Part shown: positions 14,219 through 22,266 of the stretch, one piece after another | Numbering within the stretch: position 1 is the first letter of the stretch | Layout: the number at the start of each line of letters is the position of its first letter | Assembly: GCA_025361645.1 (NCBI GenBank) | Contig: JANYKI010000009.1 | Coordinates: forward strand, 1 to 34,264 | Reading direction: 5' to 3' | Length of the DNA: 34,264 bases | Origin: Methanothrix sp. | GTDB lineage: Archaea > Halobacteriota > Methanosarcinia > Methanotrichales > Methanotrichaceae | Program-made: the position numbers and the translations under genes | Notes under the pieces: generated by a model | Database searches by the model: none | Seen by the model: the letters and a program-made list of their open reading frames with translations, nothing else | What the model was told of the DNA's origin: nothing

Positions 14219-15715
14219 ATGAATACAAATTCAAATTCAAATCCGAAAACCACAGACACCCAGAACCGCACCACCCTGCAGAACATCGCCCGGCGAGTCA
14301 TGCTTACCCGAGGACTGCTCCCCGAATTTTCCTCCCAGGCCGTCTCCGAGCTTGCCATGATTCAGTCCCCGGCAAAGGTAAGCCTGGCCTCAAAGGCGCG
14401 TGACTTGAGAGACCTGCTCTGGGCTTCCATTGACAATGACGATTCTGAGGACCTTGACCAGCTCACCTTTGCCGAAGCGATGCCTGAGGGAAAGACAAAG
14501 ATTTACGTGGCCGTGGCGGACGTGGATGCTCTGGTCAAGAAAAATTCCGCCATCGACCAGGACGCTTCGCACAACACCACCTCAATCTACACCGCCGCCC
14601 AGATATTTCCCATGCTGCCGGTAAAGCTGTCCACCAACCTCACTTCCCTGAATCTGAACGAGGACCGCCTGGCCATGGTAGTGGAGATGACCATCGGCCC
14701 GGACGGATCGCTGTTGGACTCGGACGTCTACCGAGCGGCAGTACGTAATCATGCCAAGCTGGCCTACAATAGCGTGGGTGCCTGGCTGGAGGGAAAGACG
14801 TCCGTGCCAGAGGCTGTGGCAGCTAAAGAAGGGCTGGCCGAGAATCTGCTGCTCCAGGATCAGGCGGCTCAGAAGATGAAGAGCCTTCGCCATGCTCAGG
14901 GCGCGCTCAGCCTGGAGACCATTGAGGCAAAGTCGGTGTTTGAGGGCGACAAAATCAGCGATCTGCAGGTGGAGAAAAAGAACCGGGCCAAGGAGATCAT
15001 CGAGGACTTCATGATTGCCGCCAACGGCGTGACGGTGCGCTACCTCTCCGCCCGAAATATCCCATCCATCCGCCGCGTGGTGCGTATTCCTAAGAGATGG
15101 GACCGAATCGTGGAGATCGCCGCAGAGCATGCCTTCAAGCTTCCCAAGAATCCCGATGCCCGAAAGCTGGAGATGTTTCTGACTATGATGAAAGAGGCCG
15201 ATCCGCTGCGCTTCCCGGATCTCTCTTTAGCCGTGATCAAGCTTCTGGGAAATGGCGAATACGTAGCGGAGCTGCCCGGAGAGGAAGCCACCGGACACTT
15301 TGGCCTGGCGGTCAAGGATTACACCCATTCCACCGCCCCCAACCGCCGCTACACCGATCTGATCACGCAGCGCCTGCTCAAAGCCGCCATTGAAAAGAGA
15401 CCCGTGCCCTACAGCCTGGACGAGCTGGATTCTCTGGCTGAGAATTGCACGAAAAAAGAGGATGAAGCCAACAAAGTGGAGCGGCAGGTGGGCAAATCTG
15501 CAGCCGCGCTTCTGCTTCAATCGAGAATTGGAGAGCGCTTTGATGCCATGGTTACCGGGGCATCGGAGAAAGGCACCTGGGCCCGGCTTTTGGATATTCC
15601 CGTGGAAGGAATGCTCAAGAGCGGAAGTAAAGGCCTTGACGTGGGAGACCAGATAATCGTAGAGCTGGTGTCTGTAGACGTGGAGCAGGGATTTATCGAT
15701 TTCATGAGAAATTAA
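14219..15715 (+). CDS. RNB-domain exoribonuclease (RNase II/R family)
   Basis: A 498-residue 3'-5' exoribonuclease of the RNase II/R family. The catalytic Asp-rich motif appears as ASIDNDDSEDLDQLTFAEAM near residues 68-87. The middle has TTSIYTAAQIFPMLPVKLST and LTSLNLNEDRLAMVVEM. The RNA-gripping motif STAPNRRYTDLITQRLL near residue 375 matches the family's SPxRRYxDLxxxRxL. The C-terminus (about 445-498) looks like a small S1-like barrel (DAMVTGASEKGTWARLLDIP). It lacks the N-terminal cold-shock domains of bacterial RNase R. The start is ATG 14219, with GGAG about nine bases upstream; the frame extends to 14171. RNA turnover is the likely role. Confidence 0.88.
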   Translation: MNTNSNSNPKTTDTQNRTTLQNIARRVMLTRGLLPEFSSQAVSELAMIQSPAKVSLASKARDLRDLLWASIDNDDSEDLDQLTFAEAMPEGKTKIYVAVADVDALVKKNSAIDQDASHNTTSIYTAAQIFPMLPVKLSTNLTSLNLNEDRLAMVVEMTIGPDGSLLDSDVYRAAVRNHAKLAYNSVGAWLEGKTSVPEAVAAKEGLAENLLLQDQAAQKMKSLRHAQGALSLETIEAKSVFEGDKISDLQVEKKNRAKEIIEDFMIAANGVTVRYLSARNIPSIRRVVRIPKRWDRIVEIAAEHAFKLPKNPDARKLEMFLTMMKEADPLRFPDLSLAVIKLLGNGEYVAELPGEEATGHFGLAVKDYTHSTAPNRRYTDLITQRLLKAAIEKRPVPYSLDELDSLAENCTKKEDEANKVERQVGKSAAALLLQSRIGERFDAMVTGASEKGTWARLLDIPVEGMLKSGSKGLDVGDQIIVELVSVDVEQGFIDFMRN

Positions 15716-15740
15716 TATCTCAAGAAACGGGGGTATTCAT

Positions 15741-16814
15741 TTGAAAATTCGTTCCAGGTTAGCCGTAACAGCTTTAATGATATTGATTTCGTGCATTTGG
15801 ATGGGGGGCAACGCCGCAGATGCAAACACAGGCGCGAGCGCGCCCCTGCCTTCATCTCATATGATTGCCAATGTTCCCTGGCACCAGCAAATGAACGGCC
15901 TATTCTGCGGAGAAGGGGCTTTAGAAGGAGCATATGATTATTATGGCCCGGACATCAATCAAAAAGAGATCGCAGATGTGGCCCGTAGCTCTTCCGCGGG
16001 CACGTGGTCCTTTGATATGGTGAGAGCCGGCCACTTCAGCTCCATGAGTTCCGCTCAGGGGAGATTCTTCCCGGCTGAGGCCCCCTCAGCCGGATATCCG
16101 GAAAGGGCTTTAGGTTATGCATCATTCCCCTATTCCTCAGATCTATTCTGGCTGGCGGAATTGAAGGCCCTGATTGCGGCGGATACGCCGGTAATCCTGC
16201 TCATGACCTTCGAGCCGAATGGCGGAGGCGGCCACTACCGGACAGCGATAGGATACGACGACGTAAAAGGCATAATGTACTTCAGCGATCCCTGGGGAAG
16301 GGACCAGAAACACCAGACAGACAAGACGGGAATCACCACCTGGACTTACCAGGAGCTGCAAAGCGGCTGGAACTACACTGCTGAGGGAGAATCTCATCCC
16401 TACTGGGGGATGGTGATGATGCCCTGGAATGTAAGCGTCAAGACCTCAGGATCATTAAAGCCGGGCTCAACGGCGACGGTTACGGCGGACGTCACCTACC
16501 CTTGCCCAACGCCATTCAACTCATCACTGTATCCTGCCAAAGATGCTGTGGCCGTGATAGCATTGCCGGATGGGATGGGCCTCGATTCCACAGGGTCCAG
16601 AAAGACCCTGGGAGAGATGAAGGCAGGGTCAACTGCTAGAGCAACCTGGAAGGTAAAGATTGATGGGCCAGTTAGCGGCAAGACGATAGCCGTGCAGGCC
16701 CAGGGAAAGGTATCCGGCCAGGTGCCAGAGGCGCATTGGACTGGGATGAGCGTATCGTATCCGCCCTACAGCTATACAGATGCCATTGGAGGAAACGGAT
16801 CGGTTAAATTGTAA
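15741..16814 (+). CDS. Secreted C39-like cysteine peptidase domain protein
   Basis: A 357-residue exported protein. The signal peptide is MKIRSRLAVTALMILISCIW. The papain-like C39 fold has Cys56 in QMNGLFCGEGALEGAYDYYG, His165 in GGGGHYRTAIGYDD and Asp183 in MYFSDPWGRD, a plausible catalytic triad in the right order. The C-terminal third (from about 232) is a beta-rich adhesion-type domain (LKPGSTATVTADVTYP, GSTARATWKVKIDGP), similar to CARDB-like modules that recur in methanogen surface proteins. The start is TTG 15741. It stands 25 bases after the RNase gene and may share its transcript. A substrate is unknown; cell-wall or surface protein turnover is inference. Confidence 0.8.
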   Translation: MKIRSRLAVTALMILISCIWMGGNAADANTGASAPLPSSHMIANVPWHQQMNGLFCGEGALEGAYDYYGPDINQKEIADVARSSSAGTWSFDMVRAGHFSSMSSAQGRFFPAEAPSAGYPERALGYASFPYSSDLFWLAELKALIAADTPVILLMTFEPNGGGGHYRTAIGYDDVKGIMYFSDPWGRDQKHQTDKTGITTWTYQELQSGWNYTAEGESHPYWGMVMMPWNVSVKTSGSLKPGSTATVTADVTYPCPTPFNSSLYPAKDAVAVIALPDGMGLDSTGSRKTLGEMKAGSTARATWKVKIDGPVSGKTIAVQAQGKVSGQVPEAHWTGMSVSYPPYSYTDAIGGNGSVKL

Positions 16815-17115
16815 TACGATGGAGAGTGAACTCCTCTCAAGTTCTTGAAGGGTGGAGGGTCCCACTTCACCCTTCGCAATCCCATGAGCTATAACCATAA
16901 AAATACCGCAATGCAGATACGAGTTTGGTACACTTGATCACGGAGAGGTGCAAGCGGGGCGAGATTTCCGGACGTGGAGTGGAGGAGGAGGCGAGGCTGC
17001 ATGCCTGCCCGCCCGCGCGGGTGAGCGTGCACGGTTCACACCAGAAGGTATCTGGAGAGAGACAGATGGCGATAGATATTGCGATTGGTATAAAAAAACC
17101 ATAAAATATCGTGAT
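16815..17115. other. Intergenic region with terminator-like hairpin and GC-rich block
   Basis: A hairpin sits at 16847-16875. A GC-rich, non-coding-looking block runs from about 16945 to 17045 (GAGGAGGCGAGGCTGC, CGCCCGCGCGGGTGAGCG). The frame of the next gene stays open through it, but the residues it would add (Gly/Arg/Ala-rich) do not look like protein. A TATA-like TATAAAAAAA lies at about 17090. Confidence 0.45.
16847..16875 (+). terminator. Hairpin after the C39-like gene
   Basis: GAAGGGTG (16847-16854) pairs exactly with CACCCTTC (16868-16875) across a 13-base loop, about 30 bases after the stop codon. No T-tract follows, so termination is only suggested. Confidence 0.4.
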
Positions 17116-17274
17116 GTGGATTACGAGACCGCCAAAAAGGAAGTTATGGGGTACTTCCAAGGAAGAGGGGAAGCATATCCTTCTGATATCGAAGAAGACC
17201 TGGAACTCGATTATAAATTGATATGCCAGATTGTAGAAGAGTTGAAGAGAGAGGGACGTTTGGAAGTTCTTTGA
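17116..17274 (+). CDS. Small winged-helix-like protein
   Basis: A short acidic/basic helical protein of about 52 residues if it starts at GTG 17116 (VDYETAKKEVMGYFQGRGEA, then YPSDIEEDLELDYKLICQIV, EELKREGRLEVL). The pattern of two helices, a turn, a recognition-type helix and EGRLE at the wing is that of a minimal winged-helix DNA-binding domain. The same frame is open back to 16948 (108 residues), but the extra part is low-complexity and lies in a GC-rich block. The true start is uncertain. The target is unknown. The opposite-strand ORF over this region is membrane-like only by antisense chance. Confidence 0.5.
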   Translation: MDYETAKKEVMGYFQGRGEAYPSDIEEDLELDYKLICQIVEELKREGRLEVL

Positions 17275-17431
17275 CGGAGTACTATTTGGATGTTGACGCC
17301 ATACACAGCCAACGGATCGGGACGCAAGCCAGAAAGATCCGCATCCCGCAAATGCCATCATCGAACGAAAACTGGGATGGATACCTGAGAGATAGGCATA
17401 TCCAAACGTGTCCTATCGTGTAAGATTGAAT

Positions 17432-19378
17432 TCACCTCACCGGCTGCTGCTGGCTGATGCAGTGGATCGTGCCCAGCCCGTGCACCATCTCCCGGCAGTT
17501 GATGCCCAAGACCTGCCGCTCCGGGAAAGCCTCCCCAATTATCTTCAGCGCCACATTGTCGTTCCTGTGCCCGAAGACCGGCACCATGACCACATCGTTG
17601 CCGATGTAAAAGTTGGCGTAGCTGGCGGGCAGTCGTGGCTCCGCGCCCACGCGTCCGGGCATGGGCAGCTTGATCAACGTCAAGGGGAGGCCGTCCTGGT
17701 CCGTCTCCCGGCAGAGCAGCTCGTAATTCTGCTTCAGGGCCGGGTAGTTCTCATCCTCAGGATCGTCCTCGTAGGCGCATAGAACCGTGGTCGGATTCAC
17801 AAACCTGGCAATGTCGTCCACATGCCCGTCTGTGTCGTCTCCGGTGATGCCCTCTTTCAGCCAGATGACCTTCTGCACACCCAGGAATTCCCGGAGATAG
17901 CTCTCGATATCCTCTTTATTCAATGATGGATTTCGGTTCTTATTGAGCAGGCACTGCTCCGTGGTCAGCACGGTTCCGCAACCGTTCACATCGAATGAGC
18001 CGCCCTCCATGACGATGCCGGGGCGGAAGCACTCCATCTTGAGATCACTGTTGATGAGGCTGCCTATCCTTGCGTCTGCCATCAGCTCCTCATACTTCTC
18101 GCCCCAGGCGTTGAAGACCCAGTTAACGGCCGCGACTCCTTTTCCTGCCTCATTCTCACGGACCACAAAGGTGGGGCCGTAGTCCCGGAACCACACGTCC
18201 GCATAGTTTAACAGATGGAAGTGAACCCGGCGCAGATCGACCTTCTCATTTTTCAGTCGGTCCACTACGGCACGAAGCAGCATCTCATCTTTGACCAGCA
18301 GGTTGACAATCTCGCTCTGGTGAATGGCTTTGATGATGGCCAGGTAGGCCTTCTCCACGGCCTCGATCTTTGGGAAGCTGTTTAGATCGTAAGGCCAGGA
18401 GAGCCAGATGGCCTCGTGACGCTCCCACTCCGCCGGCATGTGGTAGCCCAACGAGCGCGGCGTGTCCTTTAGGCTGAGCCCTGCCTCCTCCTTTTTCCCG
18501 GGCTTTGCCATATCCCCCTCCTGCACCATCTCGATGAGCGGCCAGTAGACATCCGGCCGGCGATTGCGGAAGAAGCCCCAGCCCTCCCGCACCTCTTCGT
18601 TGTGGCCCAGATCAAGCTCCACCACCAGCACCTCTTCCGCGCTGCTGCTGGCTTTGGCCAGGATTTTGCCAAAGCAGTCGCAGACAAAGGAGCTGCCCCA
18701 AAATACCAGGTCCTCCTCCCGGCCCACCCTGTTGGCCGCAGCCACACAGACGCTGTTGGCAATGGCGTGGCTCCTTTGCACCGTCTCCCAGGCGTCGTGC
18801 CAGTCGCCCTCCACCGGGTCCTCCTCGCCTTTTATCCAGCCGATGGCCGTGGGATAGAATATGATCTCTGCGCCAGCCAGGGCGGCTACGCGTGCCGCCT
18901 CCGGGAACCACTGGTCGTAGCAGATGAGCACCGCAAATTTGGCATAGCGGGTATCGTAAACCCGGATCTCCTCGCCGGGGGTAAAGTAACTCTTCTCGTA
19001 AAAGAGAGGATCATGGGGAATATGCACCTTTCTATAGGTGGGAAGAAGGCTGCCGTCCGCGTCAATTACAGCCACGGAGTTGTAGAAGCCGACTTCGTCT
19101 CGCTCGAAGACAGGTACTATTACTACTATCTGCAGTTCTCTGGCCAGCGCAGAAAAGGCCTCTGTGGACGGGCCGGGAATGGTCTCCGCCAGGGCCGCGG
19201 CATCTTTTTGATCCCACTGAGGAAAGTAGCGCGTGCGGAAAAGCTCCTGCAGGCAGACGATCTTTGCGCCTTTGCTTGCGGCCAGTCTTACCTTTTCCAT
19301 AGTTCTCTTCAGATTGAGATCGAGATCCTCGGAGACAGAGGTTTGAATCAATGCGATAGTGATCTTTTTTGCTGCCAT
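17432..19378 (-). CDS. N-carbamoylputrescine amidase / agmatine deiminase fusion (AguB-AguA)
   Basis: A 648-residue bifunctional enzyme. Residues 1-290 are a nitrilase-superfamily amidase like AguB, with triad Glu45 (CLQELFRTRYF), Lys117 (TYRKVHIPHDP) and Cys153 (AVLICYDQWFPEAAR). Residues about 308-648 are a complete agmatine deiminase like AguA: YHMPAEWERHEAIWLSWPYD, VMEGGSFDVNGCGTVLTTEQ, TDGHVDDIARF, and the catalytic Cys640 in GLGTIHCISQQQ. AguA converts agmatine to N-carbamoylputrescine plus ammonia, and AguB splits that to putrescine, CO2 and ammonia. One chain would therefore catalyse both successive steps, which are usually two genes. A linker at about 290-307 joins them. All active-site residues visible are intact. 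Start ATG 19378; stands alone on the minus strand. Confidence 0.93.
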   Translation of the reverse strand: MAAKKITIALIQTSVSEDLDLNLKRTMEKVRLAASKGAKIVCLQELFRTRYFPQWDQKDAAALAETIPGPSTEAFSALARELQIVVIVPVFERDEVGFYNSVAVIDADGSLLPTYRKVHIPHDPLFYEKSYFTPGEEIRVYDTRYAKFAVLICYDQWFPEAARVAALAGAEIIFYPTAIGWIKGEEDPVEGDWHDAWETVQRSHAIANSVCVAAANRVGREEDLVFWGSSFVCDCFGKILAKASSSAEEVLVVELDLGHNEEVREGWGFFRNRRPDVYWPLIEMVQEGDMAKPGKKEEAGLSLKDTPRSLGYHMPAEWERHEAIWLSWPYDLNSFPKIEAVEKAYLAIIKAIHQSEIVNLLVKDEMLLRAVVDRLKNEKVDLRRVHFHLLNYADVWFRDYGPTFVVRENEAGKGVAAVNWVFNAWGEKYEELMADARIGSLINSDLKMECFRPGIVMEGGSFDVNGCGTVLTTEQCLLNKNRNPSLNKEDIESYLREFLGVQKVIWLKEGITGDDTDGHVDDIARFVNPTTVLCAYEDDPEDENYPALKQNYELLCRETDQDGLPLTLIKLPMPGRVGAEPRLPASYANFYIGNDVVMVPVFGHRNDNVALKIIGEAFPERQVLGINCREMVHGLGTIHCISQQQPVR

Positions 19379-19439
19379 TCTTGCTTCCCCACAGATTTAA
19401 AGGGCGGCTGGTTTAACTAGCTGGCGGGATTTTTTGTTA

Positions 19440-20192
19440 TCACAATGGCTTTCTGCCTGCCATCAAGGCAATGCAAAGGTACTGCCAGAGCACATTGACC
19501 TGCACATATCCCGCTTGCCTCCACCACTCTTCCTTCTCAGCCTTGCTGCAATAGTAGTGCGTCTCCTTCTCGTCCCGCAGCCGGGCCACAAAGTCGGATA
19601 GCTCTGGATCGACGGCTTTGCGCCGCTGCTCCATCTCTTCAAAAAACCACTCTTGCATATCGCTTCCTTCCTCTGCGTAGCCCTCCGCTGCCAGGAGCCA
19701 GCCGCCCGGCTTGAGCCGTCGGTAGCATTTTGCTATGGTTGCTTTGTAGCGATCAAAAGGCAGATGCTCTAAAACCAGTGTGGAGACTACGGCGTCATAC
19801 CCTTCGCCCACCAGGCCCTGGCCCTCGATGCCATCGTCCCAATCGCTTCTCGCAAGGTCCGCCATCCTACAGCCCAGGATCGCCTCCGGGTGGGTGCGGG
19901 AGATCTTCTCCGCAGCTACCTTCACCATTCTTCCCGAGCCGTCGATGAGAAAGATCCTGGCCGAAGGAATCTTTCGCAAAATAGCCAGGGAGGCATTGCC
20001 TGTTCCGCAGCCCAGATCGATGATCTTCGCCTCTTCTGGCAGATAGCGTCGGCAAGCCTCGGCCACGAGGTCGAGCATCTCCTGATAACCGGGAACCACG
20101 GCCGACTGGTAGAGGTCATAATCCTTGGCGTGCCGATCGTAGCATGAGACGGTTGAGTCCTCGTTCATCGTTTTTTTGTCTGTTTTTATCAT
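19440..20192 (-). CDS. Class I SAM-dependent methyltransferase
   Basis: A 250-residue Rossmann-fold methyltransferase. Motif I is IIDLGCGTGNASLAIL, followed by the acidic end of strand 2 (RIFLIDGSGRMVKVA). Motif IV-like AVVSTLVLEHLPFDRYKATI and post-motif LKPGGWLLAAEGYAEE are also present. The N-terminus has the YDRHAKDYDLYQ segment common to this broad family (SAM-binding cap). The substrate cannot be read. The start is ATG 20192; ATG 20168 (MNEDSTVSCYDRH) is also possible. An AT-rich promoter with TTATAAAATA lies about 30 bases upstream on the minus strand. It lies divergent from the SNase-like gene, sharing a 95-base intergenic region. Confidence 0.87.
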   Translation of the reverse strand: MIKTDKKTMNEDSTVSCYDRHAKDYDLYQSAVVPGYQEMLDLVAEACRRYLPEEAKIIDLGCGTGNASLAILRKIPSARIFLIDGSGRMVKVAAEKISRTHPEAILGCRMADLARSDWDDGIEGQGLVGEGYDAVVSTLVLEHLPFDRYKATIAKCYRRLKPGGWLLAAEGYAEEGSDMQEWFFEEMEQRRKAVDPELSDFVARLRDEKETHYYCSKAEKEEWWRQAGYVQVNVLWQYLCIALMAGRKPL

Positions 20193-20287
20193 TATTTAAG
20201 CATTTTTATGTGTTTTCTGATATTTTATAACATAATGAAAAAATTTAAATCCTAATAATAACTCAGTACTAAAAATAGGTGATATGA

Positions 20288-21145
20288 ATGTCGTTTACTC
20301 TGATCAAAGGAACCTTCCACGTGTTGGGCTACAGTCCTGATGGCGATTCGATTAGATTCAAGGCCAAAGACACCACTCTTTGGAAGAAGCTCTCCGGCCC
20401 GGCTGTGGAACTGAATGCGCGCGGGCATGCACAACTGCGCATCGAGGCCGTCGATGCTCTGGAAACGCACTATCAGGGCGTCTGCCAGCCACAGCAGCCT
20501 GCCCGGGCCGCCACCAGCTACCTTCTCTCTCACCTGGGAATTAATGAGGTCGTCTGGGATGAAACGCATAGCACTGTGATCAAAGCCCAGGACGGAACGG
20601 ATGGGTTCATCCTGGTCCGCAGCACTGAGAGCTACCGCCGCCCGGTAGCCTTCGTCTTCGCCGGTGATACCGAGGAGAAAGACGGAGCAGAGATCACATT
20701 GAATGAGTCGATTCTCAAAGAGAGCTATAACTACCATCTCCTTGCCCAGGGCCTCTCCTATCCCATGTACTACAACGGCCTCTTCTCAGATCTGCGCCTT
20801 CCATTGACCGAGGCCGTGACAAACGCCCGAGCGGAAGGAAAGGGACTCTGGCCAAACGACAAGACCACGCGGGGATTTTCCGTATCCAGCCTGACGGCCA
20901 TCACAAAAGAGGTGGCCATCCTCCCCAAGCTCTTCCGCCGCATTGTGGATTACATGGGGGAAGGCGGCAGTATTGATGGCTTTAAAGAGCACCTCCAGAA
21001 GGGGTGCGAGCCCCTGGTTAGGATACAGCAGGTCCACTTCACCAGGCTCGATGCCATTGTGGATGTGCGGGGAGAAAAGGTAAGGCTGGCAGAATTGCCT
21101 GAGAATCTGATATTCATGGACAAGGTACTGTGCAAGAAAAGCTGA
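20288..21145 (+). CDS. Staphylococcal-nuclease-like (SNase) domain protein
   Basis: A 285-residue protein whose first 190 residues resemble an expanded SNase/OB-fold nuclease: LGYSPDGDSIRFKA, then the LRIEAVDALETHYQ motif holding the Arg, Asp and Glu of the active site, and a helical ATSYLLSHLG segment. DLRLPLTEAVTNARAEGKGL matches the family's C-terminal AExxARxxxxGLW pattern and is followed by W in GLWPND. The last 90 residues are a separate part (IVDYMGEGGSIDGFKEHLQK) of unknown role. The start is ATG 20288, with AGGTGA five bases upstream. No signal peptide is seen, so it is cytoplasmic, unlike most SNases. Ca-dependent nucleic-acid cleavage is inferred. Confidence 0.75.
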   Translation: MSFTLIKGTFHVLGYSPDGDSIRFKAKDTTLWKKLSGPAVELNARGHAQLRIEAVDALETHYQGVCQPQQPARAATSYLLSHLGINEVVWDETHSTVIKAQDGTDGFILVRSTESYRRPVAFVFAGDTEEKDGAEITLNESILKESYNYHLLAQGLSYPMYYNGLFSDLRLPLTEAVTNARAEGKGLWPNDKTTRGFSVSSLTAITKEVAILPKLFRRIVDYMGEGGSIDGFKEHLQKGCEPLVRIQQVHFTRLDAIVDVRGEKVRLAELPENLIFMDKVLCKKS

Positions 21146-21732
21146 TGCCTCATCAGGTCATATTCAGCACCGCAAAGGTGAGTGGGACAAGGACTAGCGA
21201 GAAGCAGGTGTATCATGATGAGCGCGGAAGTAGTGTCGCTTGCGTACCTGTAATGCGTGGCGAAGACCGATCCCAAGACCGCGGCAGGCAAGGCGCTTAT
21301 GAGCGTGAGCACCTGAGTCTGTTCGACACTGAGGTGGTAAAGTTCAGTCTGCACGTGAGCTATCCAAGGCTGCAACCCCATCTGGCCTCCTGCCCCTGAG
21401 CACGCACGTGCCGGCGGGCCCGCTTGGCAAGCGGCGACGCTAGCCACCGGACGGCAGCCACGAGCTGTGGTCTAAACCATGCGAAGAAAAAGTCTATATC
21501 TCATCGACGATTATATTTCGTTGATGTTTGCTGAGTATATTCAGGCTGCACTAATTCGTACCACGAAGGGGCTCAAAAAAAAGGCTACCCCCCCGGTTCA
21601 ATTAGAACCTTTGTGCATAGGCCTATTGTCGGCAGGATCAAAACCTGGGTTCCATCAAGCGAGATAAAACAAATGCATGAATCGACCTATGGCTTTGGCC
21701 TACGTCCAAAGTAAGCGTCGGTTCGTCGAAGC
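21146..21732 (+). other. 590-base stretch without a confident gene
   Basis: The first 330 bases are GC-rich with several small inverted repeats (GCCCGCTTGGCAAGCGG near 21418; AGCCACGAGCTGTGGT near 21456) and look like decayed or structured RNA sequence. An 89-codon frame (21130-21399) overlaps the SNase gene end and has no family I recognise. The second part (21480-21732) is AT-richer. It has GGTTC/GAACC arms at about 21594-21608 and a 62-codon ORF of unlikely reality. It ends in the IS200/IS605-like terminal hairpin, so much of it may be the remains of such an element. No transposase is readable. Confidence 0.4.
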
Positions 21733-21768
21733 CAGGAAGCCCCATCCTTTAGGGTGGGGAGGAAGTCA
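21733..21768 (+). mobile_element. IS200/IS605-type right-end-like hairpin (remnant)
   Basis: AAGCCCCATCCTTTAGGGTG followed by GGGAGGAAGTCAC has the form of the subterminal hairpin that ends IS605/IS1341 elements and the 3' end of TnpB guide RNA. The stem CCCCATCC/GGGTGGGG (21740-21747 with 21752-21759) has one wobble and a TTTA loop. Upstream in frame, FVEARKPHPLGWGGSH resembles a TnpB C-terminal tail, but no TnpB body remains. The GGAGG within it lies nine bases before the NUDIX start codon. Confidence 0.5.
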
Positions 21769-21771
21769 CCG

Positions 21772-22266
21772 ATGAGCGTACATAGCGGCGGAATTCTCTT
21801 ATTCAGGATAAAAGACAAAAGGCTCGAGGTGTTGCTTGTCCATCCTGGTGGCCCTTTTTGGTCCGGAAAGGATGATGGTGCCTGGTCGATACCCAAAGGG
21901 GCGTTTGAAGGGCAGGAGAGCCCACTCGAAGCCGCTAAAAGGGAATTCAAAGAGGAAACCGGCTCTGAGGTTACAGGGCGGTTCACAAATCTTGGCACAA
22001 TAAGGCAGCCCAGCAAAAAGATTGTGCACGTGTGGGCACATCAATCGGATTTAGATGTGGCTTTTGCCACTAGCAATAAATTTACTATGGAATGGCCGAG
22101 AAAATCAGGAATCATAAGAGAATTTCCAGAGGTCGATAAAGCCGAATGGTTTGATATTGAGATAGCCAGGAAAAAGATCCTGAAAGGGCAAGCCGGTTTT
22201 ATTGATAGACTTCTGGGTGCGGTCAATTATGGGCCAAAAAAAGAAGCTATTAGAGGGCCTTCTTGA
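21772..22266 (+). CDS. NUDIX hydrolase
   Basis: A 164-residue NUDIX protein that cleaves nucleoside diphosphate-linked compounds. The full Nudix box GAFEGQESPLEAAKREFKEE-TG is present (Gx5Ex7REUxEExGU). It begins with SGGILLFRIKDKRLEVLLVH and has the GPFWSGKDDGAWSIPKG loop found in diadenosine-polyphosphate or NTP-type members close to DNA repair ligases. The start is ATG 21772; its ribosome site GGAGG lies in the IS-like hairpin directly upstream. The 3' end overlaps the convergent mfnB gene by 17 bases. Substrate not identifiable. Confidence 0.9.
   Translation: MSVHSGGILLFRIKDKRLEVLLVHPGGPFWSGKDDGAWSIPKGAFEGQESPLEAAKREFKEETGSEVTGRFTNLGTIRQPSKKIVHVWAHQSDLDVAFATSNKFTMEWPRKSGIIREFPEVDKAEWFDIEIARKKILKGQAGFIDRLLGAVNYGPKKEAIRGPS

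Noticed and set aside
14582-15130. A 182-residue minus-strand ORF in the RNase gene
   Set aside because: It overlaps the RNB catalytic region in antisense and has no recognisable domain.
16867-17361. A 164-residue minus-strand ORF with hydrophobic stretches
   Set aside because: It is antisense to a winged-helix-like reading frame and spans the terminator-like hairpin. The hydrophobic parts follow from the complement of acidic/Lys codons.
18602-19420. A 272-residue ORF on the plus strand opposite the AguB domain
   Set aside because: It lies wholly in the antisense of a well-supported gene with catalytic motifs and reads as low-complexity, Cys-poor shadow sequence without a ribosome site.
21146-21480. 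A group II intron, RNase P RNA or SRP RNA
   Set aside because: I found no domain V-like hairpin, no conserved RNase P core and no SRP GNAR loop. It remains an unexplained GC-rich stretch.
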